This document shows, in pieces, positions 17,536 to 25,706 of a DNA stretch of 64,000 bases (positions within the stretch are counted from its first letter, which is position 1; each line of letters opens with the position of its first letter). Source of the stretch: Serratia nematodiphila DZ0503SBS1 (GTDB lineage Bacteria > Pseudomonadota > Gammaproteobacteria > Enterobacterales > Enterobacteriaceae); NCBI RefSeq assembly GCF_000738675.1, contig NZ_JPUX01000001.1, positions 2,418,001 to 2,482,000 of the forward strand. The letters are read 5' to 3'. The notes beneath the pieces were generated by a model. That model was not told the DNA's origin, made no database searches, and saw nothing but the letters and a program-made list of their open reading frames with translations. The position numbers and the translations under genes are program-made.

Positions 17536-18270
17536 TTACAGGCGCATCAGCTTGCGAAATTCTTTCACCTTGCTGCGGCTGACCGGCACTTCAAACTCAA
17601 GATCGCTCAGCCGCAGAATGTAGGTATTGTTGAACCAGGGCACGATCTCGCGGATCTTGGCCAGGTTAACGCAGTAAGAGCGGTGGCAGCGGAAGAAATG
17701 CTCTTCCGGCAGCCGGCCGTAAAACTCGGTGAGGTTCATCGGCATCACGAATTCTTCCCGGCGAGTATAGACCCGCGTCACCTTTTCATCGGCGGCGGCG
17801 TAATAGATGTCGTTGATGTCGGTAACGATGATCCGCTCGTCTTTGATCAGGTTGATGCTGTGGCTGCCGCGGCTCGGCGCGCTGGTCGGTTCCGCCGCGC
17901 CGGCGGGGCGATGATGCAGCGCCTCCAGTTTTTGCAGCATGGTGACGATGCGCGCCTCGTGATAGGGCTTGAGGATATAGTCGAACGCCTCGATCTCGAA
18001 GGCTTCCACCGCGTGCTCTTTATAGGCGGTGATGAACACGATAGACGGGCGATGCGCGAATTTGCTGATGTTTTGCGCCAGCAGCACGCCGTCCAGCGAC
18101 GGGATGTTGATGTCGAGGAAAATGGCGTCGACCTGGTGGGTTTGCAGATATTTCAGAACGTCGAGGCCGTCCTCGAAGGTAGCGACGATATCGATATTGC
18201 TGTGTTTCTTGATCAGGTAGCTGAGTTCTTCCTGCGCGAGGAATTCGTCTTCCACGATGATAGCTTTCAT
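17536..18270 (-). CDS. ypdB: LytTR response regulator YpdB
   Basis: A 244-residue cytoplasmic response regulator. The receiver domain (1-120) has acidic residues near the start (VEDEF), phospho-acceptor Asp53 in [13 protein letters not shown], and Lys in YILKPY. The LytTR DNA-binding domain (about 138-244) has the family [12 protein letters not shown] motif. It is very close to E. coli YpdB, which activates yhjX when pyruvate is outside the cell. Its start overlaps the end of ypdA (ATGA), so the pair is translationally coupled. Confidence 0.96.
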   Translation of the reverse strand: MKAIIVEDEFLAQEELSYLIKKHSNIDIVATFEDGLDVLKYLQTHQVDAIFLDINIPSLDGVLLAQNISKFAHRPSIVFITAYKEHAVEAFEIEAFDYILKPYHEARIVTMLQKLEALHHRPAGAAEPTSAPSRGSHSINLIKDERIIVTDINDIYYAAADEKVTRVYTRREEFVMPMNLTEFYGRLPEEHFFRCHRSYCVNLAKIREIVPWFNNTYILRLSDLEFEVPVSRSKVKEFRKLMRL

Positions 18271-19976
18271 GAGGCCTCCCCGACCGGCGGCGCGCTCGGT
18301 TCCTGATGCAGCTTGCCGCCGTTTTTGCTGATATAGAACGCGATTTCGGTGCCCGGCTCCAGGCGGCGGATATGCAACCCTTCACCGTACAGCAGCGACA
18401 CGCGGTGATGCACGTTGAGCAGGCCGATATTGTGGCCCGGCATCTCGTTGCGCGCCACCCGGTCGATGGTTTCCTGGTTGATGCCGTGGCCGGTATCCTT
18501 CACCGAAATTTTCACCCGATCGCCCTGATCTTTCACCGCGATCACCACCACCCCTTTACCCTTGCAGGGCTGGATGCCGTGCACGATGGCGTTCTCCACC
18601 AGCGGCTGGATCAGCAGGCTCGGAATGCGCACCGAGACGTCGTCGTCGATGTCGTAAATCACCGTCAGCTTGGCGCCGAAGCGCGCCTGTTCGATGGCGA
18701 TATAGTCCTGAATCTGATGCAGTTCCTTACGGATATCGATCAGTTCGTCGTTCAGCTCCAGGTTGTAGCGCAGGTAGCGCGACAGGTTGATGATCAGCTG
18801 GCGCGCGGTGTCCGGATTCAGGCGGATAGAGGAAGAGATGGCGTTCAGCGCGTTGAACAGGAAGTGCGGGTTAATCTTGCTCTGCAGCGCGCGCATTTCG
18901 GCTTTATCCGCCATCTGGCGCAGATGCTCGATGCGCGAAACCTCCATCTGGGTGGAGATGATCTGCGACAGCCCGACCGCCATCACCTTCAGCGTGTTGG
19001 TGATCTGGTGAGCGTGGCAGTAGTAAATTTTCAGCGCGCCGGTCACTTCGCCCTTTTCCCACAGCGGCACCACCAGCTGCGAATGGATCTGCGGCGCGGC
19101 CGGGTTTTCCAGGTTGTTTTTGATGATGATTTTGCCGTGGCGAATGCTTTCGCGGGTAACGCGGCTCAGCCCTTCGCGGCCGATCGGGTAGGCTTCGCGC
19201 CCCACGCCAACGTAAGCCAGCACCTGATGGGTATCGGTGATCGCCACCGCGTCGGCGCGGATGTCCTGGCGGATGATATCGCAAATGGTGGCCAGCGATT
19301 CGCTGTTGATGTTGCGGAAATAGGGCAGCGTCTTGTGGGCGATATCCAGCGCCAGCTTGGCCTGGCGTGCGGCGATCACCTCTTTTTCATCTTCGACGCT
19401 CTGCACCAGCAGCACGATCAGGCCGATGCACACCGTGCCGAGGATCATCGGCAGCGCGATCTGCGACACGATGTCGAGCCCAAGCTCGGTCGGCTTGGCC
19501 CACAGCACGATCAGCAGCATGGTGAGGGATTCGCACAGCATGCCGCCGACGATGCCGGCGCGCCAGCGCTGCTCTTTTCTCACCTTGAGGTTGATGTAGC
19601 CGGCGCTGATGCCGGCGATGATGCTGGTGATGAGGCAGGGCACCGAGGTGATGCCGCCGATGTCGATCAGATAGCGGTGCACCCCGGCGATGATGCCGGT
19701 GACGATCCCCACCCAGGGGCCGAACAGGATGCCGCCGGCCATGATGGCGATGACGCGCACGTTGACCAGCGAACCCTCAACGTTGATACCGGAGTAGGTG
19801 CTGAACAGCGCGAACAGCGAGAAGATCGCCGTGACGATGCCGAGCTCGAGCGGTGTATGGTCTTCTTTTTGCAGCAGTTGGCGGAACAGCCGGGTGCGGG
19901 TCAGGAAAAACAGACAGATCAACATCAGCGCGGCGCGATCAAACACCGCCAACAGCATTTCAAAAAAAGGGTGCAC
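18267..19976 (-). CDS. ypdA: LytS-type sensor histidine kinase YpdA
   Basis: A 569-residue inner-membrane sensor (E. coli 565). Residues 1-195 form the six-helix 5TM-LYT sensing domain ([36 protein letters not shown]). A GAF-like domain spans about 215-340. The transmitter has phospho-His371 in [14 protein letters not shown], the N-box ENAIVHG at about 461, and DTGHGIN. It senses extracellular pyruvate in E. coli and phosphorylates YpdB. It is the first gene of the ypdAB operon and is convergent with nothing nearby. Confidence 0.96.
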   Translation of the reverse strand: MHPFFEMLLAVFDRAALMLICLFFLTRTRLFRQLLQKEDHTPLELGIVTAIFSLFALFSTYSGINVEGSLVNVRVIAIMAGGILFGPWVGIVTGIIAGVHRYLIDIGGITSVPCLITSIIAGISAGYINLKVRKEQRWRAGIVGGMLCESLTMLLIVLWAKPTELGLDIVSQIALPMILGTVCIGLIVLLVQSVEDEKEVIAARQAKLALDIAHKTLPYFRNINSESLATICDIIRQDIRADAVAITDTHQVLAYVGVGREAYPIGREGLSRVTRESIRHGKIIIKNNLENPAAPQIHSQLVVPLWEKGEVTGALKIYYCHAHQITNTLKVMAVGLSQIISTQMEVSRIEHLRQMADKAEMRALQSKINPHFLFNALNAISSSIRLNPDTARQLIINLSRYLRYNLELNDELIDIRKELHQIQDYIAIEQARFGAKLTVIYDIDDDVSVRIPSLLIQPLVENAIVHGIQPCKGKGVVVIAVKDQGDRVKISVKDTGHGINQETIDRVARNEMPGHNIGLLNVHHRVSLLYGEGLHIRRLEPGTEIAFYISKNGGKLHQEPSAPPVGEAS

Positions 19977-20050
19977 GACGGGTTCTCGCTGCGGCCTACG
20001 GATGGCGGCAGTATACCACAGCGAGAAAGGCCCGTGGCTCAGGCCGGCTG

Positions 20051-21295
20051 TCAGCGCATGCCGAGCTGCGTTTTGCCCAGCGGCGTCAGCAGATCGGCGG
20101 TGGCGCGGCCGTCAAAATCCACTTCGAAGTCGTCGGGAGCGAAGTCCGGCGGCGTTCTGCCGTCGATAAAGCTCGGCAGCTGGCGCTGCAGGTAGGCGTC
20201 GTTTTTCGCGCAGCCCGGCGCGGCGGCGATGTACATCACGTTGCTGTCGAACTCGCCGTTATGCTCGTTCTCCACCGCGTGGATCACGTCGCAATGCCAA
20301 AATACCGTGTCGCCCGGCTCCAGATCGGGAATAGGGGAAATCCCACTTAATAAAAGGGGATGCCATTTTTCCGAGATCGACAGCGCGCGGCCCGGCGCCG
20401 CATCGCACAGATCGTCGTCGGCGACGTCGTCCTGCAGCGCGCGCAGCAACACATAGGCCATGGCGTTGGCGATCGGCACCAGGTTCAGCGTGCCGGCGTT
20501 GGTGCGTTGCGGCGTCAGCGCCGTCCAGCCCTGGAAGGTGCGGAACATCGAGCAGACTGCCGGGGAGGCAATTTCGCGCACTTCGGTGCGGCCGTCGGCG
20601 GCAAAGGGATCGTACTGCTGCCAGTCGCCGGAGAACACGTGGCGATACACATAGCGGAAATTCTCGTCCAGCCAGCGCTCGATGGTGCCGCTGTCGACGT
20701 GCGGCGACAGGCCCAGCGACGAGGAGTTCGGCGGGCGGCGGCGAGTGCGATCGGCGTAGGTGGCGACGCGGGTCGGATCGAAATGCTGCTTGCCGTTGCT
20801 TTCGGTGGCCCACAGGCTGTTGAGGAACACCTGCACCGCATGCATGCGCGCATCCTGCCGCGCCTCGACCTGCGGTTTTGACCAGTAGATGCCGTAAATC
20901 TGCGGTTTGCTGGCGGCCAGCTTGCCGAAATAGTTGTCTTCGGCGGCGTTTTTCAACCGCTCGACGAAGTTGTTGCGCTCGAGATAGTCGCCGATTTCCC
21001 GGTTCCAGCCTTCGGCCTTGGCGCGGGGAAATACACCGCGAATGGCGCAGGCGCCGCGCTGTTTGATCAGCGCTATCTGTTGATCGCTGACGCGTTGCTG
21101 CAGGATATCTTCCGCGTCGATCTGCGGCACCGGATTATGGCCGGCGGCCAGTTCGCGGCGGATCTGGTCGACCTGGCCGCGGATGTTCTCCTCCAGCGCC
21201 AGAAAAACGTCGCGGTAGTTCGGCAATGCCTGGCGCAGCTGGCGCTTGACGTTAACGATCGTCTGCGGAATATCGTCGATGACTAAAGAGGCCAT
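20051..21295 (-). CDS. DUF1479 protein, YbiU-like probable Fe(II)-dependent oxygenase
   Basis: A 414-residue cytoplasmic protein resembling E. coli YbiU (421 aa): [52 protein letters not shown] and [16 protein letters not shown]. The HVDSG segment and a later His in WHCDVIHAV are placed like the HxD...H iron facial triad of 2-oxoglutarate dioxygenases. The substrate is unknown. E. coli ybiU is elsewhere, so this is an insertion into the conserved order between ypdA and alaC. It is monocistronic and divergent from the acetyltransferase gene. Confidence 0.85.
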   Translation of the reverse strand: MASLVIDDIPQTIVNVKRQLRQALPNYRDVFLALEENIRGQVDQIRRELAAGHNPVPQIDAEDILQQRVSDQQIALIKQRGACAIRGVFPRAKAEGWNREIGDYLERNNFVERLKNAAEDNYFGKLAASKPQIYGIYWSKPQVEARQDARMHAVQVFLNSLWATESNGKQHFDPTRVATYADRTRRRPPNSSSLGLSPHVDSGTIERWLDENFRYVYRHVFSGDWQQYDPFAADGRTEVREIASPAVCSMFRTFQGWTALTPQRTNAGTLNLVPIANAMAYVLLRALQDDVADDDLCDAAPGRALSISEKWHPLLLSGISPIPDLEPGDTVFWHCDVIHAVENEHNGEFDSNVMYIAAAPGCAKNDAYLQRQLPSFIDGRTPPDFAPDDFEVDFDGRATADLLTPLGKTQLGMR

Positions 21296-21463
21296 GGTGT
21301 TCTCCTGATGCCGCGTGAGTCACGGCGGCGGACGGTTGTAGGGAAACGGGCAAGACGTTATGGTTTTGTGGTTTTAACGTGAATGATTATCGGCAACCAA
21401 TCGGGGAAAATAAAGAGATATCTTTCATTCGTAAGTTCCTCTTTTTCGTTTTTCGGAGATTTT

Positions 21464-22003
21464 ATGAAGCTGGTCACTGAACGCTTGTACTTACAGTCGA
21501 TAACCGCCGAGGATTGGCCGCTGTTTCTGCGCCTGTACCAAGATCCCGAGGTGATCCGTTACATCTCCGATCCGCGCAGCGAAGCGGAGATCCGCGCACG
21601 GTTCGAAGAGCGCCTGCCGGCCTGGGACAAACACGGCGAGCAGTGGCTGTGCCTGGTGATGCGTGAGAAGCGCAGCGGAGAGGCGGTGGGCATTACCGGC
21701 TTTCGCCCGCACTGGGCGCCGTATCGGCAGGCGGAAGTGGGATACGGGAGTTTGCCTGCCGGCCAGGGCAAGGGCTATGGCAAGGAGTCGCTGCGGGCAG
21801 TGCTGGATTTTGCGGTGAACGCCTGCGGTTTTCACAAGCTGACCGCTACCGTGACCGCGGGCAACCTCGCCTCGCGCGGCCTGCTGGAGTCGTGCGGTTT
21901 TCAGCTGGAGGGCACGCTGCGCGATAATTTCCGCCTGGCGGGAGAGTGGCGCGACGACTGGCTGTTCGGGCTGTTGGCGGCAGAGTTTCAGGGCGGCAAA
22001 TAA
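21464..22003 (+). CDS. GNAT-family N-acetyltransferase (RimJ/RimL-like)
   Basis: A 179-residue cytoplasmic acetyltransferase. It starts with the RimL-type MKLVTERLYLQSIT. The acetyl-CoA loop is seen in AEVGYGSLPAGQGKGYGKES (Q/R-x-x-G-x-G/A signature), and VTAGNLASRGLLESCGFQ is the conserved C-terminal motif. CGGAG precedes the ATG at 21464. The acceptor may be a small molecule or a protein N-terminus and cannot be told. Followed 120 bp later by alaC in the same direction. Confidence 0.88.
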   Translation: MKLVTERLYLQSITAEDWPLFLRLYQDPEVIRYISDPRSEAEIRARFEERLPAWDKHGEQWLCLVMREKRSGEAVGITGFRPHWAPYRQAEVGYGSLPAGQGKGYGKESLRAVLDFAVNACGFHKLTATVTAGNLASRGLLESCGFQLEGTLRDNFRLAGEWRDDWLFGLLAAEFQGGK

Positions 22004-22123
22004 AAATATCGCGCCGGGTATCGACAAGCTCGCCGGCGCTGCGCTATGTTCGATATTCGGTCAGTTCGCTGGCCAGCGTCGCTCGGACGGTCCGGGCGCT
22101 AACGTCTATCGAGGAATCCCCCT

Positions 22124-23353
22124 ATGGCTGATAACAGTCCACAGCGCCGTTTTACGCGCATTGAACGTCTTCCCCCTTACGTATTCAACATCACCGCCGA
22201 ACTGAAAATGGCCGCACGCCGTCGCGGTGAGGATATTATCGACTTCAGCATGGGTAACCCCGACGGCCCGACGCCGCCGCACATCGTGGAAAAACTGTGC
22301 GCCGTCGCCCAGCGCGACGACACCCACGGTTATTCCACCTCGCGCGGCATTCCGCGCCTGCGCCGCGCCATTTCGCGCTGGTATGCCGATCGTTATCAGG
22401 TGGATATCGATCCGGAAAGCGAAGCCATCGTCACCATCGGTTCGAAAGAGGGGCTGGCGCACCTGATGCTGGCGACCCTCGATCACGGCGATACCGTGCT
22501 GGTGCCGAACCCCAGTTACCCGATCCACATTTACGGCGCGGTGATCGCCGGCGCCCAGGTGCGTTCGGTGCCGCTGGTGGACGGCGTGGATTTCTTCAGT
22601 GAACTGGAGCGCGCCATTCGGGAAACCATTCCGCGCCCGAAAATGATGATCCTCGGCTTCCCGTCCAACCCGACCGCGCAGTGCGTGGAGCTGGATTTCT
22701 TCGAGCGGGTGGTGGCGCTGGCCAAACAGTACAACGTGCTGGTGATCCACGACCTGGCCTATGCCGATATTGTTTATGACGGCTGGAAAGCGCCGTCGAT
22801 CATGCAGGTGCCGGGGGCGAAAGACATTGCGGTGGAGTTCTTCACCCTGTCGAAAAGCTACAACATGGCCGGCTGGCGCATCGGTTTCATGGTCGGCAAT
22901 CCTGAGCTGGTCAGCGCGCTGGCGCGCATCAAAAGTTATCACGACTACGGCACCTTCACGCCGCTGCAGGTGGCGGCCATCGCCGCGCTGGAAGGCGATC
23001 AGCAGTGCGTGCGCGATATCGCCGAACAGTATCGGCAGCGCCGCAACGTGCTGGTGAAGGGGCTGCACGAGGCCGGCTGGATGGTGGAAAACCCGAAGGC
23101 GTCGATGTACGTGTGGGCGAAAATTCCCGAGCCTTATGCCCACCTCGGTTCGCTGGAGTTCGCCAAGCGCCTGCTGGCGGAAGCCAAGGTCTGCGTCTCG
23201 CCGGGCATCGGCTTCGGCGACTACGGCGATACTCACGTGCGCTTCGCGCTGATCGAGAATCAGGATCGTATCCGCCAGGCGGTGCGCGGCATCAAGGCGA
23301 TGTTCCGCGCGGACGGGCTGCTGAAGCCAGGCAAAGCCGGCAGCGCCAAATAA
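22124..23353 (+). CDS. alaC: Glutamate-pyruvate aminotransferase AlaC
   Basis: A PLP-dependent class I/II transaminase that makes alanine from pyruvate and glutamate. It has 409 residues (E. coli AlaC 412), highly similar throughout: [39 protein letters not shown] and [10 protein letters not shown]. The PLP-binding Lys is in [16 protein letters not shown], and the conserved carboxylate-binding Arg is in [14 protein letters not shown]. ypdAB and alaC are neighbours in E. coli too, which links pyruvate sensing with pyruvate use. A strong terminator follows. Confidence 0.97.
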   Translation: MADNSPQRRFTRIERLPPYVFNITAELKMAARRRGEDIIDFSMGNPDGPTPPHIVEKLCAVAQRDDTHGYSTSRGIPRLRRAISRWYADRYQVDIDPESEAIVTIGSKEGLAHLMLATLDHGDTVLVPNPSYPIHIYGAVIAGAQVRSVPLVDGVDFFSELERAIRETIPRPKMMILGFPSNPTAQCVELDFFERVVALAKQYNVLVIHDLAYADIVYDGWKAPSIMQVPGAKDIAVEFFTLSKSYNMAGWRIGFMVGNPELVSALARIKSYHDYGTFTPLQVAAIAALEGDQQCVRDIAEQYRQRRNVLVKGLHEAGWMVENPKASMYVWAKIPEPYAHLGSLEFAKRLLAEAKVCVSPGIGFGDYGDTHVRFALIENQDRIRQAVRGIKAMFRADGLLKPGKAGSAK

Positions 23354-23360
23354 CCCTGTC

Positions 23361-23388
23361 AGGCCGGGCGTTCGCCCGGCCTTATTTT
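23361..23388 (+). terminator. Terminator of alaC
   Basis: Stem AGGCCGGGC/GCCCGGCCT with a TTCG-type tetraloop and a T-rich tail, 8 bp after the stop. Confidence 0.88.
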
Positions 23389-23463
23389 TTCCGTCCCAAG
23401 GTTTTCTTCATTATTTCCCCATTATGCTCAACTACGCTGAATTTTATTTTTTGGACAGAGTGT

Positions 23464-23988
23464 ATGAGCAACCGCTACGCGCGATCGCAAATCGTTTTAC
23501 ATTGGCTGACGTTGCTGATGGTGATCCTCACCTATGCGGCGATGTTGCTGAAAGATTCGGTGCCGGAGGCGTGGGCGCCGATGGTCAAAAATCTGCATTT
23601 CAACTTTGGGGTATCGGTCTTTGCCCTGATGCTGATTCGGTTGGCGGTGCGCTCTTTCCACGCTGCGCCGCCAACCACGCCTCCGCTGGAGGAGTGGCAG
23701 GAGGTAGGCGCGAAGATTTTCCATTGGCTGCTGTACGTGGTCTTCCTGATGTTGCCGCTGCTGGGCATGTTAACCCTGGCCTACGGCGGGAAATCGTGGT
23801 CTTTGCTGGGTTGGCCGATGCCGCAGTGGGTGACGCCGGATCCGGTGATGCGCAGGCTGGTCAAAACGGTGCATGAGACGCTGGCAAACGTTGGCTACTT
23901 TATCATTGGCGCGCATGCGCTGGCGGCGCTGTACCACCACTACCTGCGCAAGGACGACACCCTGCGCCGCATGATGCCGGGCAAATGA
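23464..23988 (+). CDS. cybB: Cytochrome b561 family protein (CybB-like)
   Basis: A 174-residue, four-helix inner-membrane di-heme b cytochrome. Candidate heme-ligand histidines are in LHWLTLL, NLHFNFG, FHWLLY and VHETLANVGYFIIGAHALAA. The C-terminal LANVGYFIIGxHAxAALxHHY...DDTLRRMMPGK pattern matches E. coli CybB. It likely moves electrons between quinol and acceptors such as superoxide. The ATG at 23464 is the family start. The long frame upstream (from 23005) is a shadow of alaC. Confidence 0.9.
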   Translation: MSNRYARSQIVLHWLTLLMVILTYAAMLLKDSVPEAWAPMVKNLHFNFGVSVFALMLIRLAVRSFHAAPPTTPPLEEWQEVGAKIFHWLLYVVFLMLPLLGMLTLAYGGKSWSLLGWPMPQWVTPDPVMRRLVKTVHETLANVGYFIIGAHALAALYHHYLRKDDTLRRMMPGK

Positions 23989-24002
23989 GCGCTAGCCGAA
24001 AC

Positions 24003-24032
24003 GACAAAGGGACGCTTGCGCGTCCCTTTGTC
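24003..24032. terminator. Bidirectional terminator between cybB and ypdK
   Basis: Perfect 13-bp stem GACAAAGGGACGC/GCGTCCCTTTGTC with a TTGC loop. It lies 15 bp after cybB and 23 bp after ypdK, which converge. Confidence 0.85.
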
Positions 24033-24054
24033 TGTGTTCCTGGTGTGGCTGCTG

Positions 24055-24129
24055 TCAGGCAACCATCAACATGAAGGTGCCAACCCAGGCAACCAGCATG
24101 AATGACACGCCCATCAAAAAATATTTCAC
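24055..24129 (-). CDS. ypdK: Small membrane protein YpdK (24 aa)
   Basis: Translation from the GTG at 24129 gives 24 residues beginning VKYFLMGVSFMLVAW and ending GTFMLMVA, a single hydrophobic helix. It matches my recollection of E. coli YpdK (MKYFFMGISFM..., 23 aa), a membrane microprotein that also lies beside alaC. AGGAG lies 8 nt before the GTG, and a terminator follows the stop. Function is unknown. It is too short for ordinary gene finders. Confidence 0.85.
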   Translation of the reverse strand: MKYFLMGVSFMLVAWVGTFMLMVA

Positions 24130-24432
24130 TGAACAACTCCTGTCTGGAGTCCTCGCCAGCAATGATCCCGATTGTTGTGCTGAGTATTTTATGGGCAACC
24201 TGCTTGTCGGGCGGATTCTTCCAAGCGAAAGAACAACGTCCTCGAGCGCGGGTTGTCCGGTTGTCGCGCCTCATGCTCCGTGAGGTAAAATCCGAACCGC
24301 GACAGGATCGGCGCTAATGTACTCTCAATACTGGTCTGATTTCAATACTGTGTTTTTGATCACAATTTTAGGTTGTTTTTTGAACAGGTCGCGCTGTTTT
24401 ATAACGCTTTTTATAAGCAAGCGACAGGAAGT

Positions 24433-24452
24433 AGCCCGCCGTGTGGCGGGCT
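24433..24452. terminator. Hairpin downstream of a small membrane-protein gene
   Basis: Perfect 8-bp stem AGCCCGCC/GGCGGGCT with a GTGT loop, 34 bp after the stop of the 31-aa gene (minus strand). The T-tail is short in both directions. Confidence 0.5.
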
Positions 24453-24486
24453 TTAAAATCGGGTATTGCAATACGGTGGCAGGCGC

Positions 24487-24582
24487 TCAGGCGACGGCGT
24501 TGATGCCGGTCGCCAAAATGACCCAAAAAACGAGACAAGACAGCAGAATAACGGCCCAAATATGACGGCGACTCCACTCCAT
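24487..24582 (-). CDS. Predicted 31-aa single-helix membrane protein
   Basis: From the ATG at 24582 the product starts MEWSRRHIWAVILLSC and ends in VAWVILATGINAVA-like hydrophobic sequence (FWVILATGINAVA). Basic residues come before one membrane helix, so the N-terminus probably stays in the cytoplasm. AAGG lies about 7 nt before the start. It resembles the enterobacterial class of tiny membrane proteins (YmiA-like FWV core), but I cannot name a family. It lies in tandem with ypdK on the same strand, and a hairpin follows. Confidence 0.55.
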   Translation of the reverse strand: MEWSRRHIWAVILLSCLVFWVILATGINAVA

Positions 24583-24687
24583 TTTTAGCCTTCGTTGTTG
24601 CGACAAGTGATTAGGTAGCCATCATATCGGCGCAAAACGGGGGAAATTTAGCCCCCCTGGATAATATTTCGCTTACCTGCCGCTAAC

Positions 24688-25125
24688 TTATTGGCAAACT
24701 TCGCTTATCGTCACGCGCACTTCGTAGCCCAGCAGATACAACGCCTGCTCCAGCGCTTCCACCTTCGAGGCGTAGCCGATATCCAGTAACCGCTCCATTT
24801 GCCCGCCGTTGAAACCCAGCTTGCGCGCCAGCGCCGCTTTACCGGTGTTTTTGCGCAGCATCGCGTTGTGCAGTTCGATCTTCAGCGCCACCAGCGCCGG
24901 CAGATGTACCCTCAAATCATCGGTTTGCGAAGGAGAAGGGGCGGGCAGGGGCAGCCCTTCATCCATCGCGGCGGCGATGGCGGCCAGCAGGCTTTCCTGC
25001 GCTTCCAGCTCGATATCTTCGCGTTTATAGCAGGCAGATTGCCACTCGGGGAAGTCGTGGAAACCGATCTGCCAGGCGTCGCTGTCGCTATCGAAGGTGT
25101 AATGGGCGGGGTAGTGGCTGTACAT
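24688..25125 (-). CDS. HicB-like antitoxin-family protein without a visible HicA
   Basis: A 145-residue protein. The N-terminal 50 residues (FDSDSDAWQIGFHDFPEWQSACYK) have the partial RNase-H-like pattern of HicB, with the usual EAQESLLAAIAAAMDEGLPLP helix. The C-terminus (about 85-140) is a HTH/XRE-type DNA-binding region (NTGKAALARKLGFNGGQMERLLD). HicB normally pairs with an adjacent HicA toxin, but none is seen in the flanking 500 bp. It is probably an orphan regulator. The ATG at 25125 is preferred over the upstream-extended frame. Confidence 0.75.
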   Translation of the reverse strand: MYSHYPAHYTFDSDSDAWQIGFHDFPEWQSACYKREDIELEAQESLLAAIAAAMDEGLPLPAPSPSQTDDLRVHLPALVALKIELHNAMLRKNTGKAALARKLGFNGGQMERLLDIGYASKVEALEQALYLLGYEVRVTISEVCQ

Positions 25126-25706
25126 GGCAATCCCTGATTGAAACCAGAATGAGGCGCTATTGTGACGGCATGCTCGGGAGATAGCCAGCATGAATGTATC
25201 CGTGGGAGAATTTAAATTGAATTGAATAATTATTAGCAGGCAAATTTAATGTTCGTGTTAACAATAATCTTGTTATTTTCTCCAACAAGGCAGGTTATTT
25301 AATTGGATGTTTGGATTAATATTCCTGTCGACCGGTGATAATGAGAATTAAAATCAAATATCACACCATTTTTTATACAATTTCACACGAAAGAGTGAAA
25401 TTAAGAATATTGGTCATCAATGTGTTTTATCTTATTGATTTATATTATTTTAATTTTTGTTATTTCACTTATTGATAATTGTGAAATTCCAGTTTCAGGC
25501 AGATATCACCTGGCTGCGGTATTCATTGACAGATTTATAAAATACTCTTTTTAGGCAAAGGCGCATTCGATTCTATTTAAGCGTGCGCCAGACAGAAATA
25601 TTCATTACTCCATGCTTATTACCCGGCGGCTCTAGCCGACTTTTCGGGTGCCTGCTCGCATTTCTACTTTGCCAGGACAGCAGCTCACGGATTAAAGGAA
25701 TACCTC
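25126..25706. other. AT-rich 581-bp leader/promoter region of pgaABCD
   Basis: No credible gene. It is clearly AT-rich from 25200 to 25480. A TTGACA lies at 25526-25531, but no good -10 is spaced for it. A nested hairpin at 25621-25649 (CGGC/GCCG inside ACCCG/CGGGT) and three GGA motifs (CAGGA near 25672, ACGGA near 25688, AAGGA near 25697) precede the GTG start. These fit CsrA-type leader control, known for E. coli pgaABCD. Confidence 0.45.

Noticed and set aside
18306..20195. 629-codon plus-strand frame across ypdA
   Set aside because: Shadow of ypdA; no ribosome site or recognisable domain.
23005..23463. Upstream extension of the cytochrome b561 frame
   Set aside because: Runs in the wrong frame through alaC; the cytochrome family begins at the ATG at 23464.
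25526..25554. Sigma-70 promoter for pgaA from TTGACA at 25526
   Set aside because: No acceptable -10 hexamer lies at 16-18 bp spacing.
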